Positions 7,885 to 16,595 of a DNA stretch of 64,000 nucleotides are shown piece after piece. Position 1 is the stretch's first letter; every line of letters begins with the position of its first letter. Both the position numbers and the translations under genes were made by a program. Below the pieces are notes generated by a model. That model was not told where the DNA came from and searched no databases. It worked only from the letters and a program-made list of their open reading frames with translations. Source of the DNA: Hyphomicrobium sp. (GTDB lineage Bacteria > Pseudomonadota > Alphaproteobacteria > Rhizobiales > Hyphomicrobiaceae); the NCBI GenBank assembly GCA_019751875.1, contig JAIEMV010000002.1:1-64000 (forward strand), in the 5' to 3' direction.

Positions 7885-8244
7885 ATAGTGAGACAAGCAA
7901 TTGAATAAGCCTAAGACATCTATCTTAGTTCAGATTATCAAGCATCACATACGAACAAGCCTCGGATCAACAATTCCGGGGCTTTTTGCTATCTAACTTT
8001 TGGCCTGGGTCGTCACTGCTCAAGCTCTTACACATCCACTCCGAACTCTGCCCTACTGCATTTCACCTCCTACCTACAGCTTCACTCAAAATCGTAAAGC
8101 TCCATCCTCCGAACACCTAGACCCTCAGATTACTCCAATCTCACAGTGACGATTGAACAATCGCACGTTTGTCCCTGATCAAAGCAGAACTGTCGCTTGG
8201 AATATACGCATAGGTTAGGAATTGATGGCCTTGGAGATCTGGCC
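7885..8244. other. Intergenic stretch with terminator
   Basis: Apart from the terminator at 7958-7987 nothing is recognisable. Confidence 0.4.
7958..7987 (+). terminator. Intrinsic terminator of the H-NS-family gene
   Basis: AGCCTCGGA pairs over nine positions (one G-T) with TCCGGGGCT, immediately followed by a run of T. Confidence 0.8.
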
Positions 8245-8547
8245 ATGATGAATCGATTTCAGGTGTGTGTGACCTGTGCATACGCCGATGGGGCTTATGC
8301 GTCCTTAGCCAACAGCGAAGCCTGGCAACGGGACATCGACGAACTCGGTGACGGCTTGTTCAGGTATTTGGTCGTGGAGCTGTCGACCAAGGAGAACTGT
8401 GAGACCTGGGCTGAAGCTATCGAGCGAATTGACCACGCCATCCACGAACTTGAGCGGGTTTCAAATGCGTTACGCTTGGCTTATCTAAAGGAGAAGCCGA
8501 ACGGCCAAACTTGCCAGGTGCTTCGCATCCAAGACCTCGATCACTGA
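8245..8547 (+). CDS. Hypothetical protein, 100 aa
   Basis: The start at 8245 was chosen because GGAG lies eight bases upstream and a second ATG follows directly; an in-frame TTG at 8197 would add 16 residues. The protein is acidic and mostly helical, with two Cys near the N-terminus (VCVTCAYADGAYAS) and a C-terminal helix around AIERIDHAIHELERVSNALR. I recognise no family. A hairpin follows 27 bases after the stop. It stands alone between the H-NS and ppsR genes. Confidence 0.55.
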   Translation: MMNRFQVCVTCAYADGAYASLANSEAWQRDIDELGDGLFRYLVVELSTKENCETWAEAIERIDHAIHELERVSNALRLAYLKEKPNGQTCQVLRIQDLDH

Positions 8548-9013
8548 AGCGTCACGTGATCAGTCGGGATGAAGGAGCGGAACGGACTTCGACATCCGCT
8601 CCGCTCCATTAAGCCCCTATTACGCAGAACATCTTTCGGGGCATCGTGCGGGCCGGGATTTCGTACGCTTACAGTGATCTCAAAGCCAGGACCGCAGTTG
8701 TCCCAAGAACGACTGAGCCTCGACCCGTAATCCCTAAACTCTTTCCGCTGGCTGTGGACAACGAAACCAGGACAGATTCTTTATTGCGGACCAGAGAGTT
8801 AACCATTCTTGCTCTGCTGCTCTGGCTCGCATTCTCATCACCTCATTCACACGCTTTGAAGTTGCATCGCCGCCAAAGGACACGCCTCAAACCCTGTTGC
8901 CAAATTATCGTTGACTTCATCAGTCACTATTCGTCTCTCATCTGCTCGGAACCCCAGCCCAGTAATCATCGAGTTCTTGAGTACCTGTGGGCGGCAGGAG
9001 ACTGGAAATCAGA
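8548..9013. other. Intergenic stretch before ppsR
   Basis: It holds the hairpin at 8574-8602 and the presumed ppsR promoter. A 154-aa ORF (8646-9110) overlaps ppsR in another frame and has no family features. Confidence 0.4.
8574..8602 (+). terminator. Hairpin after the 100-aa hypothetical gene
   Basis: GGAGCGGA pairs with TCCGCTCC. There is no strong T tract. Confidence 0.45.
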
Positions 9014-10447
9014 ATGGATAGTGGCGAGTCATCAAGACGCATCGCAGACGTCGATGCCACGCATAGTCATTTTGCGCACATTGAAGGCGCCGCCATTGCG
9101 CAGTTGCTAGGTGCGGCGGCCGACATAGCTCTCGTAATCGACGGCCAAGGCGTCATTGGCGACGTCGCCCTTGCTACCGAGGACATGGAGCGTGAGGGAT
9201 GCAGCGACTGGATCGGTCGCCGGTGGATCGACACTGTTGCAAACGACAGCCGTCAAAAGGTCGAGGAGATGCTGCAGGCGTCAACAGCAACCTCGCCTCT
9301 ATGGCACCAGGTCAATCATCCAGTCCGTGGCAGTGCCGATCTGCCAGTCCGATACTCTGCCGTCCACCTCGGAGAAACCGACCAAGTCTTGGCCATCGGC
9401 CGCGATATGCGGGCAGTGTCAACCATGCAGCAGCGGCTCGTCGAAGCCCAACAGAGCATGGAAAGCGACTATGCCCGCCTCCGCCACGCTGAAACCCGCT
9501 ATCGACTTCTCTTTCAGGTCACTGGCGAGGCTGTGCTGATCCTCGACGCGGACTCCAACCGCATTGTTGAATCCAACCGGACTGCCTGCACGCTTTTCGA
9601 TCTCAACTCTCAGCAGCTGGCCGGTCGCTGTCTCCGTGATTTATTCGATGCCAAAGATCACAAGAGAATTCAAACATTGCTCACGGGGGACACGAAAGGT
9701 AGCCTAGACGAGGAACTGATCGTCCGACTGGCAGGGACGAAAATTGATGTCTCAATAGCTGCGTCTCCGGTCTCCCAGCATCCGAAGCATGTGCTCGTGC
9801 GATTAACACCAACATCGGGCAACGCGTCGGCCTGGCTGAAGTCGCGCTCGAATGTTTTTGAGGTTCTTGAAAAATTGCCCGACGGCTTTGTCGTCACCGA
9901 TCAAGACGGACGAATCCTCACCGCGAACACAGCCTTTATCGATTTGACCCAACTGGCCATCGAGCCTCAAGTGTGCGGCGAACGCATCGACCGTTGGGTC
10001 GGCCGTCACGCGATCGATACAGCGGTTATTGACAAAACCCTCAAAGAATGCGGCAGAATCCAAAACTTTTCGACACTTGTCCGAGGAGAGTATGGCGCAT
10101 GCACGGAAGTTGAGATCACAGCAGTATCGGTATTTGCGGACAAGACGCCTTGCGTAGGCATGACTTTGCGCCCTTTGAGACGTCAACGTGAAACTGCTGT
10201 CAGCCACCGTCCAGTAGCGCCGTCGCCAAGCCAGCAGATGGCAAAACTCCTCGGCCACGCTTCCATGGCAGATCTTGTGCAGGAATCGACTGAAATGATC
10301 GAACGGCTGTGTATTGAAGCGGCCCTCGAACAAACCGGCTATAATCGCGCTTCCGCCGCTGAACTGCTAGGGCTCAGCCGTCAGGCTCTCTACACCAAGC
10401 TGCACCGATATCGCTTGGCTGGCTTCGGTAGTGATCACCAAGATTGA
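9014..10447 (+). CDS. ppsR: PpsR/CrtJ-type PAS-PAS-HTH transcriptional regulator
   Basis: The 477-aa product has the PpsR layout: an N-terminal PAS-like domain (VIDGQGVIGDV), a Q-linker helix, two PAS domains (ETRYRLLFQVTGEAVLILDA and LEKLPDGFVVTDQDGRILTA) and a Fis-type C-terminal HTH (NRASAAELLGLSRQALYTKL). The segment IERLCIEAALEQTG keeps the Cys that in CrtJ/PpsR lies in the HTH region and takes part in redox control. Known PpsR represses bacteriochlorophyll, carotenoid and light-harvesting genes under oxygen. No bch, crt or puf gene is present in the window. The ATG at 9014 has AGGAG 13 bases upstream; a GTG at 8987 is possible. Confidence 0.9.
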   Translation: MDSGESSRRIADVDATHSHFAHIEGAAIAQLLGAAADIALVIDGQGVIGDVALATEDMEREGCSDWIGRRWIDTVANDSRQKVEEMLQASTATSPLWHQVNHPVRGSADLPVRYSAVHLGETDQVLAIGRDMRAVSTMQQRLVEAQQSMESDYARLRHAETRYRLLFQVTGEAVLILDADSNRIVESNRTACTLFDLNSQQLAGRCLRDLFDAKDHKRIQTLLTGDTKGSLDEELIVRLAGTKIDVSIAASPVSQHPKHVLVRLTPTSGNASAWLKSRSNVFEVLEKLPDGFVVTDQDGRILTANTAFIDLTQLAIEPQVCGERIDRWVGRHAIDTAVIDKTLKECGRIQNFSTLVRGEYGACTEVEITAVSVFADKTPCVGMTLRPLRRQRETAVSHRPVAPSPSQQMAKLLGHASMADLVQESTEMIERLCIEAALEQTGYNRASAAELLGLSRQALYTKLHRYRLAGFGSDHQD

Positions 10448-10683
10448 TGTTCTGCCTTTCTGGCTCGCATCCTCATCACTTCATCCCTCAACACCGAGGT
10501 CACCTCTCGGATCAGCGATCGGCGAATGATGTCCGATCGGGTCATATCAAAGGCTTCGGCAGCTTGGTCCAGAGCGCCAATCAAGTTCAACGGCAGCAAC
10601 ACCAGCACGCCACGGCTGGGAGGCAATTTCAGCTTCCTCGTCCGCTTGTCCTTCAGCGGTTGACGTTCATTCCAGCCATTCAT
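10435..10683 (-). CDS. Ribbon-helix-helix-like DNA-binding protein
   Basis: From the ATG at 10683 the product is 82 aa. A strand-like segment RGVLVLLPLNL is followed by two helices, LDQAAEAFDMTRSDIIRRSLIREV, the ribbon-helix-helix pattern of CopG/Arc-type repressors. The tail is basic. Its 3' end overlaps the end of ppsR by 13 bases in convergent orientation. No toxin partner is adjacent, so an antitoxin role is not supported; an autonomous repressor is more likely. Confidence 0.65.
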   Translation of the reverse strand: MNGWNERQPLKDKRTRKLKLPPSRGVLVLLPLNLIGALDQAAEAFDMTRSDIIRRSLIREVTSVLRDEVMRMRARKAEHQSW

Positions 10684-11033
10684 TTCCTGCCCTCCCCAGA
10701 TTTTTTCGCCCAATATATATGGTTTATATGGGGCTTTTTATTTAGTGCCAGGCGGGTCTTGAGGCTCAGGCTGAGTTCGAACTGTTCCCCTAGCCGTTTC
10801 GATAAGATGCGCTTTGTCGTTGCCGCCGTGCGTTTGGGGGAACGTACAGCCATTTCGCTATGCCCCCACGTCCTGACCACGCGAATTTATTCCATTTGGA
10901 ATAGCCGCAGGACAGCATCATAAGAGGTGCTTGCCTCCATGGTGGAATTGTGTGCGGCAACCCGCCCGCTGGTCCGCCATGCGCTCGATAGCGGACCACA
11001 CTTCCTGCGAGCCCAGACTTCGCCTCTGGGCCA
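10684..11033. other. Intergenic stretch, no firm gene
   Basis: It has an AT-rich segment near 10705-10745 (probable promoter of the RHH gene) and a perfect 14-bp palindrome ATTCCATTTGGAAT at 10889-10902. Minus-strand ORFs here look like shadows without family features. Confidence 0.4.
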
Positions 11034-11861
11034 TTAAGAGTCGTGGTTGTCCCGATCAAAACGTCTTCGTAGCTTCATCGCGGACCAAGCGAGAATTACA
11101 GCGAGCGTGGTCTTCAATGCGTTGGTAGGCACGGCGCTTGCCATCATCCCTCCTAGTAGAGCCCCCACTATAGACCCTGCCGCCATCGGTAGGACGAGAT
11201 AGATCATAGCGTCGCGCGAGCGATAATGCCCATTTATGCGGTGTCTCGCGACGCCGATCAGAACGACGGGAAGACTGATGAGCAGGCTCATTGTACCTGC
11301 CGTCTTGATGTCGGTTCCGAACACGAAAATCAGAATGGGGATGATGAATTCACCGCCTGCAACACCAAGCAGGCTACTCACGGCACCGATCAGCAGCCCT
11401 GCAACTACGCCAATGCAGGAGCGAAGAACGGGATCTCCGCGTAGCGCCGGTAGCTGAGCGTCTGCGAACGCCGCTTCCGCAAAAAGCATCATAGCTACAA
11501 CGAGCAAGATCATTGAAATGATCGCCATGAGCCGATCGGGTCGGATGCGGGCCAGCCATCCTGCGCCGATCCAGGCCGATATCATGCCGCCCGCAATCAT
11601 CGAGAGAACGACATCGGCGTAGGCAGTCAGATTGATGTTGGGGAGAGTTGCGGCACGCGCAATCGCAGCAAAGCTAAGCGTGACGAGACTGACAAGAAGA
11701 TTGAAGCGGACTGCTCTATGAGCATAAAGCGCAAAAATCGTGATCAGGATCGGAAGTCTGAACTCGGCGCCACCAAGGCCTATAAGGCCGCCGAGCGTAC
11801 TAACGGCAGCGCCCGCAGTGAAAGCCAGAACAGGCCGCCGGATGGAGTAGGTTTTAGGCAA
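11034..11861 (-). CDS. TauE/SafE family sulfite/anion exporter
   Basis: The 275-aa integral membrane protein has about eight helices in two halves. Each half begins with the family's glycine-rich turn: STLGGLIGLGGAEFRLPIL in the first, SSLLGVAGGEFIIPILIF in the second. TauE/SafE proteins export sulfite, sulfoacetate or related organosulfur anions. The start lies 82 bases inside the upstream MarR gene, so translation is probably coupled and the regulator likely controls it. The true substrate cannot be told from sequence. Confidence 0.92.
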   Translation of the reverse strand: MPKTYSIRRPVLAFTAGAAVSTLGGLIGLGGAEFRLPILITIFALYAHRAVRFNLLVSLVTLSFAAIARAATLPNINLTAYADVVLSMIAGGMISAWIGAGWLARIRPDRLMAIISMILLVVAMMLFAEAAFADAQLPALRGDPVLRSCIGVVAGLLIGAVSSLLGVAGGEFIIPILIFVFGTDIKTAGTMSLLISLPVVLIGVARHRINGHYRSRDAMIYLVLPMAAGSIVGALLGGMMASAVPTNALKTTLAVILAWSAMKLRRRFDRDNHDS

Positions 11862-12295
11862 GCATGGCTACCTCCTGTGCTCTGCGTAACTACGCGGGTA
11901 AACGTCTCCTGCTCCGTGGCAGTCAGCGGTGTTAGTAGTGTTCCGCTGGACCGTTCGAGGATGGGCAATGCCGTCGCGAGTATCTTTTCGCCCTCTGGCG
12001 TAAGGCGAACGGCATACGTTCGCGCATCGTCACGTGTCCGGCGCCGAGCGAGCAAACCACGGGACACAAGCCGCTGCACAATATCGGCCAGCGTCGAGCG
12101 ATCAATCCCTGTAGTGCGGCACAACAACGTTTGACTCGGATTCTCAAGCCCAGCAACAGCTGCTAGAACAGCGACTTGGCGCGCCGTTATGCCAAGCTCC
12201 CCAATCAATCGTGCAAAATTATCTTCGGCGAGTTGCCCGGCACGATGCAACAAATGGACAGGGCTGTCGGTGACGCGTTTGATCGATGACTTCAT
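11780..12295 (-). CDS. MarR-family transcriptional regulator
   Basis: The 171-aa protein has the MarR winged helix: ITARQVAVLAAVAG, then QTLLCRTTGIDRSTLADIVQ as recognition helix, RLVSRGLLARRRTRDDARTY as wing and LTPEGEKIL. The last 25 or so residues (after THR-GLN-SER-THR-GLY-GLY) go beyond the usual family end and are encoded in the overlap with the TauE gene. Ligand unknown. It lies directly upstream of the exporter, the usual arrangement for a substrate-responsive repressor of an efflux gene. Confidence 0.92.
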   Translation of the reverse strand: MKSSIKRVTDSPVHLLHRAGQLAEDNFARLIGELGITARQVAVLAAVAGLENPSQTLLCRTTGIDRSTLADIVQRLVSRGLLARRRTRDDARTYAVRLTPEGEKILATALPILERSSGTLLTPLTATEQETFTRVVTQSTGGSHACLKPTPSGGLFWLSLRALPLVRSAAL

Positions 12296-12365
12296 CAGCA
12301 GCCTACGTCGACGGTGCGCAATGGACCCGATCTGTGACTTGCGGAACTGTAGACAGAGTAAGGCA

Positions 12366-12382
12366 GTTCAAAGATTCTGAAC
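12366..12382. promoter_or_regulatory. Candidate operator upstream of the MarR gene
   Basis: Inverted repeat GTTCA-N7-TGAAC about 70 bases upstream of the MarR start. Similar half-sites (GGAACTG, CAGTTC) lie at about 12336-12370. This is pattern inference only. Confidence 0.25.
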
Positions 12383-12478
12383 AGAGAGTAATTTTACTCA
12401 GCATCCGAGAACGCCGAGAAACTCGCCAATCAGTTCCGGACCGATCAACGCCAAAAACGGCGGCCCGGTGTTAGCTCG

Positions 12479-12853
12479 TCACATGCTAACCTTGGTAATC
12501 CTCCAGCCCTTCGCGCCCCTTCCCCGATATATAGGAAGCAGTGTCAGCGCCCGGGCTTCAGCCTCGATTTGTGATTGTGCGAAGTCGATCGCGATAGCAG
12601 GTGCTGTCGGATCAGTAACGTCGGCAACGAACGTAATTCGAAACAGCGGCTTCCTATTGAGGACATCGCGAAGCATCGTCGCGCCCGTCTGAGCATCTTC
12701 AATGCGCACCACGGTCAGACCGAGATCAAGCAGAGCGGCTCTCACGTCAACTGGATCAACCGGTCCGCAACGGCTTAAAGCGAGCTCAAAATCCAACCAA
12801 ACAGCCTCACGGTCCTCGTCGTCTTCTTTTTCTGTGTCAGCACGTCGTCCCAT
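12479..12853 (-). CDS. Hypothetical protein, 124 aa
   Basis: Starts with ATG at 12853 or a TTG four codons upstream. The N-terminus is very acidic (ADTEKEDDEDRE). The middle resembles an alternating alpha-beta domain with LFRITFVADVTDPTAPAIAI and a C-terminal YRGRGAKGWRITKV. I recognise no family. Base composition and codon use are like the island genes around it. It is not clearly linked to the neighbouring MarR/TauE pair, as it lies upstream and about 180 bases away from the MarR stop-proximal side. Confidence 0.5.
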   Translation of the reverse strand: MGRRADTEKEDDEDREAVWLDFELALSRCGPVDPVDVRAALLDLGLTVVRIEDAQTGATMLRDVLNRKPLFRITFVADVTDPTAPAIAIDFAQSQIEAEARALTLLPIYRGRGAKGWRITKVSM

Positions 12854-13094
12854 CAACTCCCCCAATGGCTGTCATTCACACAATAGCCGCCAGGTAGGGC
12901 TCGGCAAGCTGACAATGCAGTCATCGAGCGTCAGGTGATGAACTGCAGCTGGGGCAGCGATGTTCAAGCAAGACGGTTGAAGTGGTGCTAATATTATTAT
13001 GGCATGCACTCTCGCCCGCAGGTAGATCCTGCATCAGACAAACCTATACCTATGTACCGCTGTCCAAGCCTTACTGCGGAAAGAGTTTCACCTC

Positions 13095-13580
13095 GTGAAC
13101 GGCTCGATCACCTCGACACCCAGTCTCAAATCGCGCTTTATGCGCGCCCTCGCTATTTTGATCGTATTTGTCCTCGTTGGTCCACCTGTCGGCGCGCTGG
13201 TCTTCTTTCTCACAATCGGCCTTTTCGGCATGGGTCAGAACTTCGATCTCGCGAGACTCGGCTGGATCGGGCTCTTCGCACTCATCTATGGCGTGCCCTT
13301 CAGCTACATGATTGGCATCGGACCAGCAGCAGTCGCCGGACTTGCAATCGGCATCCGCGACGCATTCTTTCGTAAAGCAACCTGGGCGTTCGCCATTCTG
13401 ACCGGGCTTGGGGTTGGGGTTGGACTTCTTGTGATGAGCGGTCAACAACTAATCCCGCCAACAGGCAGCGGGACCGAATATCCAATCTCAAATCCTGTGC
13501 TGCTCGTGACCTGTTTTTTATCGACGATGTTCTGCTGGTTTATTGTTAGGCAGAGGGATGATCGTCAACTCCCAAGCTAG
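13095..13580 (+). CDS. Hypothetical integral membrane protein, 161 aa
   Basis: Read from GTG at 13095 (GGAAAGAG upstream), with about four membrane helices: ALAILIVFVLVGPPVGALVF, IGLFALIYGVPFSYMIGIGP, ATWAFAILTGLGVGVGLLVM and NPVLLVTCFLSTMFCWFIV. The motif LIYGVPFSY followed by GLAIGI resembles uncharacterised alphaproteobacterial inner-membrane proteins, but I cannot name the family. Its N-terminus is cytoplasmic by the positive-inside rule. It stands alone, convergent with the large PD-(D/E)XK gene. Confidence 0.65.
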   Translation: MNGSITSTPSLKSRFMRALAILIVFVLVGPPVGALVFFLTIGLFGMGQNFDLARLGWIGLFALIYGVPFSYMIGIGPAAVAGLAIGIRDAFFRKATWAFAILTGLGVGVGLLVMSGQQLIPPTGSGTEYPISNPVLLVTCFLSTMFCWFIVRQRDDRQLPS

Positions 13581-13725
13581 TGGTCATCGTGGTCAACATG
13601 CCGGTCGGTTCCACCTCGCATAAAATAGCGCGCCGAGAATACTGACGTCTGCTTACTGGCCTAAATCTCGGTGCGACCGCAATTGCAACATCCACGTCGA
13701 TACCGGGTTATCCGAGGGCCCTTTT

Positions 13726-16206
13726 CTAGACAGCAGCCTTCTTCTTTTCCGCCCGCTTCTTCCAAACGGCCTCTCTCCATTTGTAGTAAGCGGGCATCCC
13801 AAGATAGATTTGCTGTGTCGCGTCCGCGAAGCCGTGCAACGTGCGGATACTGTTGTAGTCCGATAGGGACTTGTAAGGCTCCGGCAGGTTTTTCCATTCG
13901 GATTGGATATAGTGCGCGGCAAACAGCTCCACGCCGGTGAGCAGGATCACTGGATTAGTCGGTTGCCCATGAATGTTCGGACGCCGACCCCACTGGACAA
14001 AAGACTTGAGGCGTTTAATTTCACTCCGCGTAAAACTGTTACGAAGCACTGAGATCACGACGTAGGCATTTGGAAGCTTACTCGCGACCAACTTGAGCTG
14101 GTCCAAATCCTTCGCCTTTACAAGATCACCAGATCCAAACGACTTTGCTTCGCCAACTAAGAATTCTGGCTCAGAGTTATGATCAAATCGACCATTTTTG
14201 TCACGCAGTACAGCGAAATCAATCTCGGCAGATTTATCGCCGACCTTAAGGGCAAGTGCAGTCGAAAACGTAGCCGTGTCGTGGGAAATGTTAATGGCCG
14301 CCAACGCACGTAGCGTGAGTAAGACACTATAAGCTCCACGCCCATAATCCGGCACAGAGAAGGGCCCGATTACGCGATACGCCCAGTTCTTATTCTGCTC
14401 GCGCAGGTCGGCTTGAGGAAAAGCGTAGGCCTTAAGACAGCGTTCGCAGGTTAAGTCGTAGCCTACATCGTCCAGCCCATGCCAGTTTGTAGCCTGGCAA
14501 TTTGGGCAATCTGTTTCCAGCCCCAGCCGAATAACTCTGCGGTCTGTGAAGTCAGCAAGTTTTAGGCGGGGTAGCCTGTTCTTTGCAACCCGTTTGGCAA
14601 TCAGATCCAACCAGTCTTTTCGTGAAACGGTCTTCCGATCAAAGTGCTCCTCAACAATATCTGTTTCATTGCTCTTCCTGCGCAAACCGCCAGCCATCTT
14701 ATTGAGAAGCTGGAGGGTGTTTGCATCAGCCAAAAGGTGAGTGCCCCAAAGCCCATTCAAGTTTTGGAGCATTTGCTGGGCTATGTGCCCTGGATCTGAC
14801 AGTTTTGCTTCGATACCATACTGCTTCAAGGTGCCAATAAGCGCCTCTTCAGACCGCATCAGCTTCAGGTTTTCGCTCGAGTTCTCGTAGCGCTGGCCGA
14901 ATATCCATCCTTCGCTTCCAACAAGAACATGGCCTCCGCCGAAACCCAAGCGAGGCCAGCTTCGATCGTACATGTTGAATGGAAAGACAGTTGCGACGTG
15001 GTGATTGCCGTGCACAGAAAAGCCAACTGCGTTGATCCAGCGACAATCATTATCCGCAACTTTTGACGCAAAAGGTGGCGACAGCGCCTCAAACGTCGTC
15101 GAAAGCTCTCCCTGGTTTTCCTTGATGGGGACGGTCACGCGCCTTTCATCCGCGGTAACAAGCATGCGATGCTCTCTCGCGACCCATGCCTGGTCAACGT
15201 GCTTTACCCATACACGGTTGCGCCAGGTCTTTATGCACAACGCGCCTTTGTCGACCCCGGCACTCAGTGTCTTAACAACACGGTCTGTCGTTCCCATGGA
15301 TAGGGATCGGCCAAATTCGACCGTCGCGCGGTGCATAACGCCGTTACGATTACCCTGAACTGGCCGGTGCGTTTCATTGAGAAGTCGCTTAACAAAATCT
15401 GAGACATCTTCGAACCAATCCACTGGAACTGGAAGAACAGGATTCGGCTCCAATCGCAGGTTCCAAAGGTCTATCAGATCAGTCGGTTTTGCGGGATCGA
15501 AGACGAAAACAACAACATCATGATGCCAGAAACGCTGGGTCTCGGTCCCATGTCCTGTAACTCTCAAGGGTGTTAAAGAATAGCCCTCGAAGGCTTTCTT
15601 CCATGTTTCAGCGGATGCCGGGACGCTAGTAGGATTGAAAACGTCCTTGTAGGCCTTCGCGATGTAATCAACGAACTTGCCACTAGGGAACACGCCAAAG
15701 ACCGCTTCCGCAACGCCACTAGTGCGGTCGGGCTTAATCGACAGCACCTCACGTGGTTTTCGATGCTGAAAGCGTTGTTCTGCTTCATAGAGGTGGCGAA
15801 AGACATCTACTATGCTTAGGCCAAACGCAGGTTCCGCCCAGACGCGGTGATCCCTTGGTACCAAGAAGTCGTCCAACGATACAATCTGCGAATGATAGGT
15901 AAGCCGGTCTCGTAATGACGAAAGTCCCACCTTATCCGCCAGGCCAGCTGTAGCCTCAACGAAAACGTCGGGTTCAAAGAATCGTATGTAGCCACGCGCA
16001 ACGTCATATCCAGTAACCCGATCAAATCTTTCGGGGCGCCACTCCTTCGGTGGATTGCGGAAAACTGGAATGATCGGATTATAGTGGCCGCCCCAGAGAC
16101 AAGTGCAGTACCGCATGACTCTGCGCACTGAGACCATGTCCGTCGGATTTACAAGGAACCCTATCCGGGTCGGTCGAAGACGGATGGTGAGGTGTGCATC
16201 TGTCAT
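13726..16206 (-). CDS. Large unrecognised protein with zinc ribbon and PD-(D/E)XK nuclease signature
   Basis: 826 aa from ATG at 16206 (a GTG at 16278 would add 24 residues; neither has a clear ribosome-binding site). Near the N-terminus lies a motif LWGGHYNPIIPVFR (residues 37-50) in a region that reads like an alpha/beta domain. A long middle part has no motif I know. Cys567, Cys570, Cys587 and Cys590 form a CxxC-CxxC zinc ribbon. The C-terminal domain has Asp663 (AEIDFAVL), Glu686-x-Lys688 (LVGEAKSFG) and Gln703, the order of a PD-(D/E)XK nuclease of the Mrr/restriction type. I do not recognise the family. A very large single protein with a nuclease core on a tRNA-linked island suggests phage or plasmid defence, which is inference. 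Confidence 0.8.
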   Translation of the reverse strand: MTDAHLTIRLRPTRIGFLVNPTDMVSVRRVMRYCTCLWGGHYNPIIPVFRNPPKEWRPERFDRVTGYDVARGYIRFFEPDVFVEATAGLADKVGLSSLRDRLTYHSQIVSLDDFLVPRDHRVWAEPAFGLSIVDVFRHLYEAEQRFQHRKPREVLSIKPDRTSGVAEAVFGVFPSGKFVDYIAKAYKDVFNPTSVPASAETWKKAFEGYSLTPLRVTGHGTETQRFWHHDVVVFVFDPAKPTDLIDLWNLRLEPNPVLPVPVDWFEDVSDFVKRLLNETHRPVQGNRNGVMHRATVEFGRSLSMGTTDRVVKTLSAGVDKGALCIKTWRNRVWVKHVDQAWVAREHRMLVTADERRVTVPIKENQGELSTTFEALSPPFASKVADNDCRWINAVGFSVHGNHHVATVFPFNMYDRSWPRLGFGGGHVLVGSEGWIFGQRYENSSENLKLMRSEEALIGTLKQYGIEAKLSDPGHIAQQMLQNLNGLWGTHLLADANTLQLLNKMAGGLRRKSNETDIVEEHFDRKTVSRKDWLDLIAKRVAKNRLPRLKLADFTDRRVIRLGLETDCPNCQATNWHGLDDVGYDLTCERCLKAYAFPQADLREQNKNWAYRVIGPFSVPDYGRGAYSVLLTLRALAAINISHDTATFSTALALKVGDKSAEIDFAVLRDKNGRFDHNSEPEFLVGEAKSFGSGDLVKAKDLDQLKLVASKLPNAYVVISVLRNSFTRSEIKRLKSFVQWGRRPNIHGQPTNPVILLTGVELFAAHYIQSEWKNLPEPYKSLSDYNSIRTLHGFADATQQIYLGMPAYYKWREAVWKKRAEKKKAAV

Positions 16207-16595
16207 GTGGCTGCTTAGCTTAGTCGCGTAGGCAATCCAGCTGCCAAGCTCGACACCAAGGTTCTTCTCGTCGTGCACCGTTTATTGTCATCACAGCACG
16301 CTAGCATCTGTCTCTCCTTCATGCATTCAGTGTGCCCCGTGCAGACGCCATGAACAAGCCGAACGCTTAAAGTACATGCTTTTTTGGGGAACTCTACTTT
16401 GGGAGAAAAAGCGGACATACGACAGCAATCGCTGGAGAGGCGAAGCTCGCCATTTTGAGATGTCCGCAATCTCTGCGAGCGCCCAATCACTGCCTGACTA
16501 GCGACCGTGCTGTTTTGAGTTGCAGCCACGTCTGATAAGCTGACAATAACCTTCGAAATCTAAGCTCGCACCTAGACTAATTGCTCGTTGGGCTA
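16207..16595. other. Intergenic stretch between the nuclease-like and membrane genes
   Basis: It contains the promoter region of the large gene and the inverted repeat at 16411-16467. No further gene is supported. Confidence 0.4.
16411..16467. repeat. Inverted repeat resembling a dispersed rhizobial intergenic element
   Basis: GCGGACAT (16411-16418) and ATGTCCGC (16460-16467) are perfect 8-bp arms. The flanking text (TTTGGGAGAAAAAGCGGACAT) resembles dispersed intergenic repeats I remember from Bradyrhizobiaceae. Low certainty. Confidence 0.35.

Noticed and set aside
8646-9110. 154-aa plus-strand ORF before and into ppsR
   Set aside because: Overlaps the ppsR coding start in another frame, with no family features and an unremarkable composition.
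10435-10683. Antitoxin of a toxin-antitoxin pair
   Set aside because: The RHH protein has no small toxin-like gene adjacent; its neighbour is ppsR.
10790-11059. 89-aa minus-strand ORF in the RHH-TauE gap
   Set aside because: No domain, no good start signal, and it overlaps the end of the TauE gene.
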